The notes beneath the pieces are model-generated. The model saw nothing but the letters and a program-made list of their open reading frames with translations, searched no databases and had not been told where the DNA came from. From NCBI GenBank assembly GCA_046590705.1, contig JBKJUK010000274.1, positions 1 through 11,888 on the forward strand: a stretch of DNA of 11,888 nt, read 5' to 3'. Source of the stretch: JBKJUK01 sp046590705 (lineage in GTDB: Bacteria > Acidobacteriota > Thermoanaerobaculia > Gp7-AA8). Positions 1-7,138 of this stretch are shown piece after piece (within the stretch, counting starts at the first letter, position 1; each line of letters begins with the position of its first letter). Position numbers and translations under genes: made by a program.

Positions 1-7
1 GCGCGGT

Positions 8-53
8 CCACGGCCTCACGGCCGTGGCTAAAGAGATGCCGCCCCTCCGGGGC
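8..53. repeat. Double-hairpin dispersed repeat
   Basis: Two perfect hairpins lie side by side. The first has an 8-bp stem (CCACGGCC at 8-15, GGCCGTGG at 20-27) with a TCAC loop. The second has a 5-bp stem (GCCCC at 41-45, GGGGC at 49-53). From memory, similar GC-rich hairpin pairs recur between genes in several soil phyla, so I take this as an interspersed repeat. It may instead be the terminator of a gene to the left of the window, but neither hairpin is followed by a T-run. Confidence 0.5.
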
Positions 54-277
54 TCCGTGTGTGTTGGTTGCAGGAGCCATACTTACGATTGTCGGCGACT
101 CCTCGCTGCGAGGAGCAACCCGTTCATGTCTGTAAAACCGGCGTCATGCGCCGATTCCGAGCTGGGGATGACGGCCCTCCTGCGAATGCTCTTGGACCTG
201 ATTTCTTCTCTCACCGCCGACAGAGCGTGGCCCCCTTTCTCAGCGGGCGCAGCCCGTGCAATGCAGCAGAGCGTAAC
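54..277. other. Non-coding region upstream of the PRC-barrel gene
   Basis: No gene is supported here. The upstream extension of the PRC-barrel reading frame (from 59) looks like translated non-coding DNA, rich in Arg and Cys with no domain character. A perfect 7-bp hairpin (CTCCTCG at 99-105, CGAGGAG at 109-115) lies inside. I could not pick a convincing -35/-10 pair for the downstream gene, although its promoter should be in this stretch. Confidence 0.5.
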
Positions 278-285
278 GTGAGGAG
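278..285 (+). promoter_or_regulatory. Ribosome binding site of the PRC-barrel gene
   Basis: GTGAGGAG ends 7 bp before the ATG at 293. This strong Shine-Dalgarno match selects that ATG over the in-frame upstream starts, which lack one. Confidence 0.8.
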
Positions 286-292
286 ATTGAAC

Positions 293-910
293 ATGGCACA
301 CGCACCTGAAGATCGATTGATGATTCTCCATGAACTGAAAAACTTTCGAGTCGCCAAGGGCGAGTCCGATATCCGCGGTTGGGATGTGGTCACCTCCGAC
401 AAGAAGAAGATCGGCAAAGTGCACGAGCTGATCGTGGACACCGTAGACCTCAAGGTGCGCTATCTGGACATTGACGTGGACAGCAAAGTCCTCGAGACCA
501 AAACCAATAGTCACATCCTCATCCCCATCGCTGGTGCGCAGCTGGATGACGACGACAACCGGGTCTATCTCAATGAGATCAGCATCACCGAAATCACGGC
601 CCTGCCTCCCTACGATCATCGCAGGATTACGCGAGAATTCGAGACCAACATCGCCAGCTGGTTCCAGAAAGCGAGCAGTTACAACGCCGACGTACCCGCG
701 GCTCAGTACGCGGTCGCTCCAGGCGTGATCTCCGATCCGGGAGTCACAGACGCGAGCGAGTCTGATTTCTACACTCAGAAGCAATTTTCGGATCAGCAGT
801 TCTGGGGAAAGCGTCGCGCCGGACGCGAAAACGAGCAATACCTGACCAGCGAGGATTCCGATTCACTGGCACCCGCTCCGCAGGATGAACGTCCGCCTCG
901 TTCAGAGTGA
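293..910 (+). CDS. PRC-barrel domain protein
   Basis: The product is a 205-residue, acidic, soluble protein with no signal peptide or membrane segment. Residues about 20-105 look like a PRC-barrel: the stretch DIRGWDVVTSDKKKIGKV, followed by VRYLDIDVD and ILIPIAGAQLDDDDN, follows the fold first described in the photosynthetic reaction-centre H subunit and in RimM. After the barrel come PYDHRRITREFE and an aromatic stretch ending in FWGKRR, then a disordered acidic tail rich in Ser, Pro, Asp and Glu. The start is set by a strong ribosome binding site. Stand-alone PRC-barrel proteins of this size are common in bacteria, are often linked to stress or envelope functions, and have no fixed reaction. 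Nothing points to photosynthesis here. The gene is monocistronic and converges on nrdJ. The domain call is fairly firm; the role is unknown. Confidence 0.85.
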   Translation: MAHAPEDRLMILHELKNFRVAKGESDIRGWDVVTSDKKKIGKVHELIVDTVDLKVRYLDIDVDSKVLETKTNSHILIPIAGAQLDDDDNRVYLNEISITEITALPPYDHRRITREFETNIASWFQKASSYNADVPAAQYAVAPGVISDPGVTDASESDFYTQKQFSDQQFWGKRRAGRENEQYLTSEDSDSLAPAPQDERPPRSE

Positions 911-932
911 GGTAACGCTTACCAGCGGAACG

Positions 933-1023
933 TCGTAGGGGCGAAGTGCCTTCGCCCGCTCCCCGGGCCGTTGACCTTTCGGAAAACACCCAGGGAGCGG
1001 GCGCGCGCAACGCGCCCCTACGA
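933..1023. repeat. Palindromic element between convergent genes
   Basis: The ends are an 11-bp perfect inverted repeat (TCGTAGGGGCG at 933-943 and its complement at 1013-1023). A second pair is nested inside: GCCCGCTCCC at 955-964 against GGGAGCGGGC at 993-1002. The transcript of either strand would fold into a long two-tiered hairpin. It fills most of the gap between two convergent stop codons, so it may act as a bidirectional terminator or mRNA 3' stabiliser, although no T-run follows. It resembles dispersed REP/MITE-type repeats. Confidence 0.7.
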
Positions 1024-1041
1024 CCATTCGTTATTCGAACC

Positions 1042-3960
1042 TTACGAGCATCCGCTCGTGCTTCCGCAGTTGAGGCACTTGTAGCAGGCCCCGTTGCGCA
1101 CCATGATGCTGCCGCACTCACTGCAGCTCGGCGCGTCGGCCTGCATCTGATACGTCGACTTCCTCGGATGATCGGCTGATCGCTCTTCGGTCAGCATCAC
1201 CAGCGGAGCCGGTGTCAGCGAACCGACGAAGGCTTTGTCAGCAGACGAGAGTTCGGTCAGCACCGTCGAAGCGACTGCTGTGGACGGTGAGGCCTCCGAA
1301 GCCGAAGCCGAAGCCGGAGTGGCGACCTGCAGTGGTGACAGCGGAGCACCGTACATGGTGTCGCGCATGATCACGCCTGCTTCTTCCTGACTGTCGCGAC
1401 TGAGGAACTTGATGGCCAGCCACTTGAAGATGTAGTCCATGACTGACTTGGCCATCGGGATCTCCGGATTCTTGGTGAAGCCGGAAGGCTCGAAGCGTGT
1501 GTGGGTGAACTTGTCGACCAGCAGCTGCAGCGGCACTCCATGCTGCAGCGACAGCGAAGTCATGGTGGCGAATGCGTCCATCAGACCGGAGATGGTCGAG
1601 CCTTCCTTGGCCATGGTCACGAAGATCTCGCCTGGTGTGCCGTCTTCATACTTGCCGACGGTGATGTATCCCTCATGTCCGCCCACCGAAAACTTGTGAG
1701 TGATCGACTCACGCTCATCGGGCAGCTTGCGACGTACTGCTTTGACATCGGCAGCAGGAATCATTGCAGCGGCCACTGCGTCGCCGCTCTTGTCCCTGGT
1801 AGTGGAGAGTGGCTGGCTGCGTTTGCAACCGTCACGGTAAATGGCCACAGCCTTCAGGCCGAGCTTCCACGCTTCGTAGTACGCGGATTCGATGTCTTCC
1901 ACTGAGGCGTTGGTGGGCATGTTGATGGTCTTGGAGATTGCACCGGAGATGAAGGGCTGCACCGCCGCCATCATCCGCAGATGCCCGCGGTAATGAATGC
2001 TCCGCGTGCCGTTGGCCGCCTTGAATGCGCAGTCGAACACCGGAAGATGCTCTTCGAGGAGATTCGGTGCGTTCTCGATGGTGTCGTTCTCGTCGATGTA
2101 CTGCACGATCTGATTGATCTGTTTCTGATCGTAGCCGAGACGCTTGAGCGCGGTCGGCACGGTCTGATTGACGAGCTTGAGCATACCGCCGCCGACAAGC
2201 TTCTTGTACTTCACCAGGGCGATGTCTGGTTCCACTCCGGTCGTATCGCAATCCATCATGAAAGCAATCGTGCCCGTTGGTGCCAGCACCGAGATCTGCG
2301 CGTTTTTGAAACCATGCTGCTGGCCGAGGGCATAGGCCTCGTCCCAGGTCGTGCGCGCCGCAGCCAGCAGGTCGGAAGGCATAGCCTTCGGATTGATCTG
2401 ATAAGCGGCCTTGCGGTGCTTGTCGATCACGCGTAGAAACGGCTCCTGATTCACCGGATAGCCGGAGAATGGTCCGAGCTTGCCGGCAATGCGCGCTGAC
2501 TGAGCATACGACTCACCGGACATGACCGAGGTGAGCGCACCTGCGTAGTCGCGTCCCTCTTCTGAATCGTAGGGAAGTCCGCGCGCCATGAGCAGCGCGC
2601 CGAGATTGGCGTAACCGATTCCGAGCGGACGGAAGGCGTGGGAATTACGCTTGATGGCCTCGGTCGGATAGCTGGAGAAGTCGACCGTAATTTCCTGCGC
2701 GGTGATGACCGTGCGCAACGCCGCGCGATATGCGTCGACATCGAAGCCCGTCGACTCGGTGTAGAACTTCATCAGATTGAGCGAGGCCAGGTTGCAAGCC
2801 GAGTCGTCGAGGAACATGTACTCGGAGCAGGGGTTCGAGGCGTTGATACGGGCCGTGTTCGGGCTGGTGTGCCAGTCGTTGATGGTGGTGTCGAACTGCA
2901 TCCCCGGATCGCCGCAGAGCCAGGCCGACTCGGACATGTCGCGCATCAGTTTGCGGGCTTTGAAGGTCTCCACCGGCTGACGCGGTTGTGTCACCGACCA
3001 TGTCGACCAGTCGCTGTCCTTCTCGTATGCGCGCATGAAATCATCGGTCACGCGTACGGAGTGGTTAGCATTCTGGAACTGGATCGAGTCGTACGCGCCG
3101 CCCGGTGCGTTGAACGCACCGTCGAAGCCGGCATCGATCAGCGCCCACGCCTTCTTCTCTTCGCGAGCCTTGCAGTTCACGAAATCGCCGATGTCGGGAT
3201 GATCGGCGTTGAGGATGACCATTTTCGCGGCGCGACGGGTCTTGCCACCCGACTTGATCACACCGGCAAACGAGTCATAGCCCTTCATGAAAGAGACCGG
3301 GCCGGAGGCGGTTCCACCACCAGCAAGAGTCTCTCGCGAGGAGCGGATCGCGGAGAGGTTGGATCCCGTTCCTGAACCATACTTGAAGAGCATGCCCTCG
3401 GTTTTTGCCAGTCCGAGAATCGAGTCCATGGTGTCCTGCACCGAGTTGATGAAACAGGCCGAGCATTGCGGAGCCGGCTCCACGCCGACGTTGAACCAGA
3501 CCGGCGAATTGAAAGCCGCCATCTGATACAGCAGGATGTGGGCCAGCTCGTCGCGGAACGTGTCGCCATCGGCCTCGGTTGCGAAGTAACCGCCCTCGCG
3601 ACCCCAGCCGGTCATGGTGCGAACCACGCGACCGATCAGCTGCCGGACGGAGGTTTCGCGATCGGCGGTTCCAAGGTGGCCGCGGAAGTACTTGGAGACC
3701 ACGACGTTGGTGGCCATCTGCGACCAGAACTTCGGCATCTCCACATCTTTCTGCTCGAAGACGACTTCGCCTTTCTCGTTGGTGATGAGCGCGCTGCGCA
3801 GATCCCACTCGCAGGTGTCGTATACGTCGATTCCTGGTCTGGTGAAGAAGCGGTCGAAGGTGATGCCGCCCGGCTTCGTTGTTTTCTTTGTGCCCGCTGC
3901 CTTTTTCCCGCCATCGGGACGACTGCGTGGCGCGTCGTGGGTCGTGATCTCTATCGACAT
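1042..3960 (-). CDS. nrdJ: Adenosylcobalamin-dependent ribonucleotide reductase (class II)
   Basis: This 972-residue cytosolic enzyme reduces ribonucleotides to deoxyribonucleotides, using adenosylcobalamin to make the thiyl radical, so it needs neither oxygen nor a separate radical subunit. The active-site loop is NPCSE (376-380): Cys378 fits the radical cysteine, with Asn376 and Glu380 beside it. Cys169 in SACF and Cys389 in CNLASLN fit the redox pair; the 11-residue spacing 378/389 matches Thermotoga NrdJ. PTGTI is at 561-565. The N-terminus (1-30) is Lys-rich and I see no ATP-cone. An Ala/Ser linker (about 880-900) leads to a tail with Cys946, 949, 959, 962, 965 and 971, a zinc-ribbon-like module expected to pass electrons from thioredoxin. 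The ATG at 3960 has a strong ribosome binding site. Upstream lie a near-consensus promoter and NrdR-box-like sites. No nrdAB or nrdD is visible here. Confidence 0.97.
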   Translation of the reverse strand: MSIEITTHDAPRSRPDGGKKAAGTKKTTKPGGITFDRFFTRPGIDVYDTCEWDLRSALITNEKGEVVFEQKDVEMPKFWSQMATNVVVSKYFRGHLGTADRETSVRQLIGRVVRTMTGWGREGGYFATEADGDTFRDELAHILLYQMAAFNSPVWFNVGVEPAPQCSACFINSVQDTMDSILGLAKTEGMLFKYGSGTGSNLSAIRSSRETLAGGGTASGPVSFMKGYDSFAGVIKSGGKTRRAAKMVILNADHPDIGDFVNCKAREEKKAWALIDAGFDGAFNAPGGAYDSIQFQNANHSVRVTDDFMRAYEKDSDWSTWSVTQPRQPVETFKARKLMRDMSESAWLCGDPGMQFDTTINDWHTSPNTARINASNPCSEYMFLDDSACNLASLNLMKFYTESTGFDVDAYRAALRTVITAQEITVDFSSYPTEAIKRNSHAFRPLGIGYANLGALLMARGLPYDSEEGRDYAGALTSVMSGESYAQSARIAGKLGPFSGYPVNQEPFLRVIDKHRKAAYQINPKAMPSDLLAAARTTWDEAYALGQQHGFKNAQISVLAPTGTIAFMMDCDTTGVEPDIALVKYKKLVGGGMLKLVNQTVPTALKRLGYDQKQINQIVQYIDENDTIENAPNLLEEHLPVFDCAFKAANGTRSIHYRGHLRMMAAVQPFISGAISKTINMPTNASVEDIESAYYEAWKLGLKAVAIYRDGCKRSQPLSTTRDKSGDAVAAAMIPAADVKAVRRKLPDERESITHKFSVGGHEGYITVGKYEDGTPGEIFVTMAKEGSTISGLMDAFATMTSLSLQHGVPLQLLVDKFTHTRFEPSGFTKNPEIPMAKSVMDYIFKWLAIKFLSRDSQEEAGVIMRDTMYGAPLSPLQVATPASASASEASPSTAVASTVLTELSSADKAFVGSLTPAPLVMLTEERSADHPRKSTYQMQADAPSCSECGSIMVRNGACYKCLNCGSTSGCS
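1298..1315 (-). repeat. Tandem hexamer inside nrdJ
   Basis: Three perfect copies of GAAGCC (+ strand) encode part of the Ala/Ser-rich linker between the catalytic body and the cysteine tail of NrdJ. The array is in frame, so slippage would only change linker length. Confidence 0.75.
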
Positions 3961-4385
3961 TGCTTTCTCTCCTCTCCTTTAACGCTTACGGGATGAGGAA
4001 GCTGAACCGAAATACTGCCGAAATCCTTGATCGCTGTCGGTCCGGTGCTTCAACGCCACCCCTTTCAGATTCCCCGTCCGCCCTTTCGGCCGGATGCGGA
4101 ATCACCCCCACCACCATTGGACTGCGTCTGCCTCGATTTCAACTGATTCCTGCTCCGGCGTTTTCGCCGGAACCCGGGGGCCGCTGCTCCCGGTCTTCTG
4201 CTTCCTCAAGACTTCTGAGTGACTATGAAGGCTTACACTGCGGCACCGGCCGCCGGACTTTTATGGTGATCTGTGACTCGCGAAAGTGCAGCGAGACCTC
4301 ACGCAGCGGCGACTTGATCGCAAGACGCGCAGGGCTCTTCGATACCTTCATTCATCCTCCCGAACACCCGAATTGTTAGTGAACG
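3961..4385 (-). other. Long 5' leader of nrdJ
   Basis: Taking the promoter at 4391-4419 as real, transcription should start near 4385, leaving about 425 nt before the nrdJ ATG. The leader holds at least one strong hairpin, with TCCGGCG at 4154-4160 pairing with 4165-4171 around a 4-nt loop. I see no credible upstream peptide gene. I looked for the cobalamin-riboswitch core, since the enzyme uses adenosylcobalamin, and found only scattered partial resemblance. The length hints at post-transcriptional control, but nothing specific is demonstrated. Confidence 0.4.
3971..3980 (-). promoter_or_regulatory. Ribosome binding site of nrdJ
   Basis: AAAGGAGAGG on the minus strand ends 10 bp before the ATG; a further GGAG-like purine run continues closer to the start. 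It supports 3960 as the start codon. Confidence 0.85.
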
Positions 4386-4390
4386 AAGCG

Positions 4391-4419
4391 ATTATCAATC
4401 CCGGGTTTTCCTCTGTCAA
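4391..4419 (-). promoter_or_regulatory. Sigma70-type promoter for nrdJ
   Basis: On the minus strand there is TTGACA (complement of 4414-4419), a 17-bp spacer, then GATAAT (complement of 4391-4396). The -35 matches the consensus 6/6 and the -10 matches 5/6, with optimal spacing. It points toward nrdJ and lies just downstream of the NrdR-like boxes. Confidence 0.75.
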
Positions 4420-4425
4420 GCAAAA

Positions 4426-4441
4426 CCACTACATGTAGTGG
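4426..4441. promoter_or_regulatory. NrdR box 1 (proximal)
   Basis: CCACTACATGTAGTGG is a perfect 16-bp palindrome, 18 bp counting the flanking A and T. It matches the NrdR-box consensus ACACTATATATAGTGT at 12 of 16 positions, including the CACTA/TAGTG half-sites. NrdR is the zinc-finger/ATP-cone repressor of ribonucleotide reductase genes. The site lies 6 bp upstream of the -35 hexamer of the nrdJ promoter. Confidence 0.75.
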
Positions 4442-4456
4442 TCACAATGGGAAGGA

Positions 4457-4472
4457 ACACAATTGGTAGCGT
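4457..4472. promoter_or_regulatory. NrdR box 2 (distal)
   Basis: ACACAATTGGTAGCGT matches the NrdR consensus at 11 of 16 positions and starts exactly 31 bp after box 1, a 15-bp linker. Paired NrdR boxes are typically 15-16 bp apart, so the spacing supports a site that would be weak by itself. Confidence 0.65.
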
Positions 4473-4517
4473 AAGTATTCAGAAATCAAGGACTTAGCAC
4501 TGAAGAATTACCGCAGC

Positions 4518-4737
4518 CTTTCCACTGCTTCTCGACAGCTTTTCCGCAGAGTTTTCAACAGTGAAATGGCGGAAGTACGCAGCTTTTCCGCTTTCCGGTC
4601 CACAGGATTTCCTCAATTTTTCGACTGATGTAAATTCTCACGTCTCCGCCGCTTTTCCACCAATCTTCCACAGCTTTTTTCTGGCTGCGTCCGCTTGAGA
4701 GCGCGTCGCGGGGCCTGATCGAAGAATCTGCGGAAAA
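4518..4737. promoter_or_regulatory. Cluster of DnaA-box-like 9-mers
   Basis: Against TTTTCCACA, five sites match at 8 of 9 positions: 4540-4548, 4552-4560, 4653-4661, 4664-4672, and 4729-4737 on the minus strand. Weaker matches lie at 4518-4526 and 4584-4592 (7/9) and 4596-4604 (6/9). All but the last of the five are on the plus strand. Several sit in the repeated context CAGCTTTTCCGC. The cluster could be a DnaA-bound regulatory region for nrdJ, as is known for Escherichia coli nrdAB, or part of a replication origin. No dnaA, dnaN or rpmH gene is in view. The sites are degenerate relative to the classical TTATCCACA. Confidence 0.5.
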
Positions 4738-4740
4738 GTG

Positions 4741-4907
4741 CGGTGGTTCAAGCGTGGGGAAGAATTCAACTGCGCTTTTTCGTAAGGCCGTGTTTCGCGT
4801 GACTGCTCTCAGGTAGTTCTACGGACGCTCGAGGGAGGTCCGGATGTCGGGCGGGCTCGGGGCCGGACACTGGGTATTTCGCGAACCACTCACGTCAAAC
4901 GCTGATA
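4741..4907. other. Intergenic spacer with nothing recognised
   Basis: No reading frame, hairpin, promoter or RNA gene that I can support lies between the DnaA-box-like cluster and the inverted-repeat element. Confidence 0.5.
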
Positions 4908-5085
4908 TGTGTGGCACAGGCAATCCTGCCTGTGACGCGGAGGAGTGAGTTCAAGACCCGATCATTGACGTTTGCACATGTCGTAGCAGATCACCGATAG
5001 GAAGCGACATTTCGGTTACGCGGAACGAAATCGTTTCTTCGAAGTCAGCGCGTCGCGCCACAGGCAGGATTGCCTGTGCCACACA
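4908..5085. repeat. 178-bp element with 32-bp inverted ends
   Basis: The left arm (4908-4939) and right arm (5054-5085) are inverted copies with 31 of 32 positions matching. Each arm is itself a hairpin, CACAGGCA and TGCCTGTG around a 4-nt loop. About 114 bp of unique sequence lies between them with no reading frame of note. This is the structure of a MITE or paired REP element. No clear target duplication flanks it. It lies just past the 3' end of the downstream DUF-type gene. Confidence 0.75.
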
Positions 5086-5129
5086 ACCTCTGCGGTCCGT
5101 TCAAATTACCCCCCTGGCTACCGCCTCCA

Positions 5130-6167
5130 TCAATACCCCCCGCTCGCCCCACCGCCGCCGAACGAGCCACCAGCGCCTCGGGCGGAACCACTGTCGACCG
5201 GAGACGAGAGAGCGCCTGCTGACACGATCGACTCGATCATGGCGGGCGGTTCTTCCGAGTCTCTCGCTGTGGTGATACCCGTACCTCTTGACCGGAGCCG
5301 ACGATCGAGGAAGGTGGAGATGGCCACCGCCGCGCAGCCTGCCAGAATGAGCTTCCACTCCGCAGCGAGACGAGTATGGTCGCCAAGATGAACGGACGCG
5401 ATGGCGATCATGAGCAGTGCGCTCCACAACATCGCGGCGCTTCTCCAGCGCAACGCAGACCACCAAAGCACCGCCGCGATCAACACGCAGATCGCAGTGT
5501 GCTGAATGGCATTCAACGACGCGCCCTGGAAGGCGATGTGCGCCAGCAGCGGAAGCACGACGATAAGGATCGAGAACGTTTTCTCGAGAAATGGCGGCAG
5601 CGAGCGAGCGATCAGAAGAGATCCCGCACTGGCCGCAAAGGCCACCGCAGTCCATCCGGCGGCCGCCGACATGGTCAGGGCCTCACTCAGGTAATAGACC
5701 AGTAACAGCGGCACAGCAGCGAGAAAGAGCGGCTGCAACAATCGCAGGCCTGCGATCAGAAACGCTGCCGCCACCAGTAACCAGGCTTCGATTCTCGGTT
5801 CGCCCGGCAGGCTGATCACGAAGGCCAGCAGCCCCCCGAGATACAGGGCCTCGTCGATCCCGCCTCGGAAAAAGCGATATTTCAGGATCAGCACTTCGGC
5901 AACGATCAGTGCGACCGCGCAGGTAATGACTCCCTTGAATTCGCTGCCTGCTTCAGCAAGCAGCCTAAGAAACAGGAAGAGCAGAACCATCGTGACGGCG
6001 AAGAGGACCAGCCGTACGAAAGCACCGGGAGACTTCCAGTCGATCACCAGTGACACTTGTGCGTTTGCCCCTTCGGCTTCCCTCAGCAGCCCGCGACGAC
6101 GTGCACTGCGAAGAAGTGACTGCGTGGCCAGAAGTCTTTCCTCACCGAGCGAGGGAAGGAATCTCAT
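5130..6167 (-). CDS. Polytopic membrane protein with Gly-rich tail
   Basis: The product is 345 residues. A cytosolic-looking N-terminus of about 45 residues (LGEERLLATQSLLRSARRRG) is followed by roughly nine hydrophobic segments between residues 48 and 290, then a soluble tail ending GGSFGGGGASGGY. A similar Gly-rich end closes many TPM-domain and DUF2207 membrane proteins. The ATG at 6167 overlaps the stop of the upstream gene as ATGA and has GGAG six bases before it; a GTG at 6179 is an alternative. Coupling to a DUF2157-like protein recalls the DUF2157/DUF4401 gene pairs, and this could be the DUF4401-like partner, but I cannot confirm the family by eye. It acts in the inner membrane; function unknown. 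Confidence 0.8.
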   Translation of the reverse strand: MRFLPSLGEERLLATQSLLRSARRRGLLREAEGANAQVSLVIDWKSPGAFVRLVLFAVTMVLLFLFLRLLAEAGSEFKGVITCAVALIVAEVLILKYRFFRGGIDEALYLGGLLAFVISLPGEPRIEAWLLVAAAFLIAGLRLLQPLFLAAVPLLLVYYLSEALTMSAAAGWTAVAFAASAGSLLIARSLPPFLEKTFSILIVVLPLLAHIAFQGASLNAIQHTAICVLIAAVLWWSALRWRSAAMLWSALLMIAIASVHLGDHTRLAAEWKLILAGCAAVAISTFLDRRLRSRGTGITTARDSEEPPAMIESIVSAGALSSPVDSGSARGAGGSFGGGGASGGY

Positions 6168-7093
6168 CTGGTGCTCCACTTCCGCCGGATTCTGTAGAGC
6201 AGAATGAGCAGAGGAAGGTTACACGCAATCAGAAAGAGGATCCGTTCGACGTCGCCGTCGATTCGCCTCGAGATCGAGATTTCGACAGCGGTTGCCGCGT
6301 ACAACACAGCGAAGACGACGAAGTTCCCGATGCCCTTGCGAAGCCCCCACCAGATCGCGAGCGCGGCGGAGCAGAGAACGACCGCGAGACCGATCAGCTC
6401 AACGTGAGAATCGAGTGTGAGCAGCAGCCCGCCAAGCAATAGAAAATGAAAGACAAACGTCTCTAACGTGCGGCGGAAGTGTGGCCACGCGGCGAGCGAA
6501 ACTTCATGCGCGATGCGCCAGACCAGGACAGCCGCGCCTCCCCGCAGCAGATCGAATCCCGACTCAGTAGCCTCACCCCAGAATGCCCCGTCAGGGTCGA
6601 CCGACAGATAACCGAGCAGGGACAGTACGGCCAGACTCAGGAGACGACGAGAGTCCAGCAGGTAGGCTGCCGAGGCATGGAGTGCGAAGAGGATCAGCAG
6701 GTGCCAGCGCCACCGATCGTCGAGCATGTGATAACGACTCTCGGCAAAACTGATCGCCACCGAGAGCAGAAGCCCGCCCAGCAGCGGAAGGTAATCGAGA
6801 ATGACGTTCTTTGATGTGGCCCGCCTGAGGTGCCATGCGGCTCCGTAACACGCGGGTGTGGCGAGCGCGAGCAATACCAGAATGGTCAGATCACCGAGGC
6901 GTTCCACATACTTGTAGGCGAGGATCGACAGCCCGGCCACGAGCAGCGATACACCGGCCCAGGTCACCACGCGCACCATGGGGAGCACCCGGAAAATCTC
7001 GCGACGCTGTTCCGCGGGCAGCTGTCGAGCTGCGGCCGGCGGGATCAAGCCATCTGCCGCTAGTATTTCGATTTCAGGGGAAAGATCGAGCAC
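6164..7093 (-). CDS. DUF2157-like polytopic membrane protein
   Basis: The product is about 309 residues from the GTG at 7093. The N-terminal 40 residues (EIEILAADGLIPPAAARQL) fit the short helical cap of DUF2157 proteins, and nine or ten hydrophobic segments follow, for example VVTWAGVSLLVAGLSILAY and the Leu-rich stretch at the C-terminus. The open frame continues to 7219, but the extra sequence runs into a dispersed repeat, so I reject the longer form. No Shine-Dalgarno is visible before the GTG. The motif TACAAT ends 8 bp upstream of it, which would place a transcription start almost at the codon, that is, a leaderless mRNA; this is speculative. The gene is coupled to the next one by ATGA. 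Inner-membrane protein of unknown function; the family name is tentative. Confidence 0.75.
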   Translation of the reverse strand: MLDLSPEIEILAADGLIPPAAARQLPAEQRREIFRVLPMVRVVTWAGVSLLVAGLSILAYKYVERLGDLTILVLLALATPACYGAAWHLRRATSKNVILDYLPLLGGLLLSVAISFAESRYHMLDDRWRWHLLILFALHASAAYLLDSRRLLSLAVLSLLGYLSVDPDGAFWGEATESGFDLLRGGAAVLVWRIAHEVSLAAWPHFRRTLETFVFHFLLLGGLLLTLDSHVELIGLAVVLCSAALAIWWGLRKGIGNFVVFAVLYAATAVEISISRRIDGDVERILFLIACNLPLLILLYRIRRKWSTR

Positions 7094-7138
7094 TGGCGAC
7101 GATTGTATTCGCAGTCTAGCCCGAACGACGCGAGAGCA

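Noticed and set aside
59..292. Extended N-terminus of the PRC-barrel protein
   Set aside because: The in-frame extension has no ribosome binding site and no protein-like composition; the ATG at 293 has a strong one.
4150..4300. Possible cobalamin riboswitch in the nrdJ leader
   Set aside because: On the minus strand there are fragments like GTCACTCA, GAGGAAGC and AGAAGACCGG, but the conserved core pieces are not present in the right order or spacing. Riboswitches of this class also usually control B12-independent reductases, not nrdJ itself.
3960..4379. Plus-strand open frame of 139 codons opposite the nrdJ leader
   Set aside because: Composition is Ser/Arg/Pro-rich with no domain character and no good ribosome binding site; it overlaps the leader and reaches the promoter region of nrdJ.
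4911..4930. Sigma54-type promoter (TGGCAC)
   Set aside because: The GG to GC spacing is wrong for a -24/-12 promoter, and the sequence is explained by the hairpin arm of the inverted-repeat element.
5101..5132. Frameshift at the G-run at the end of the Gly-rich protein
   Set aside because: Another frame continues with GGGSQGG, but the protein already ends in a typical GGGGASGGY terminus, so a frameshift need not be invoked.
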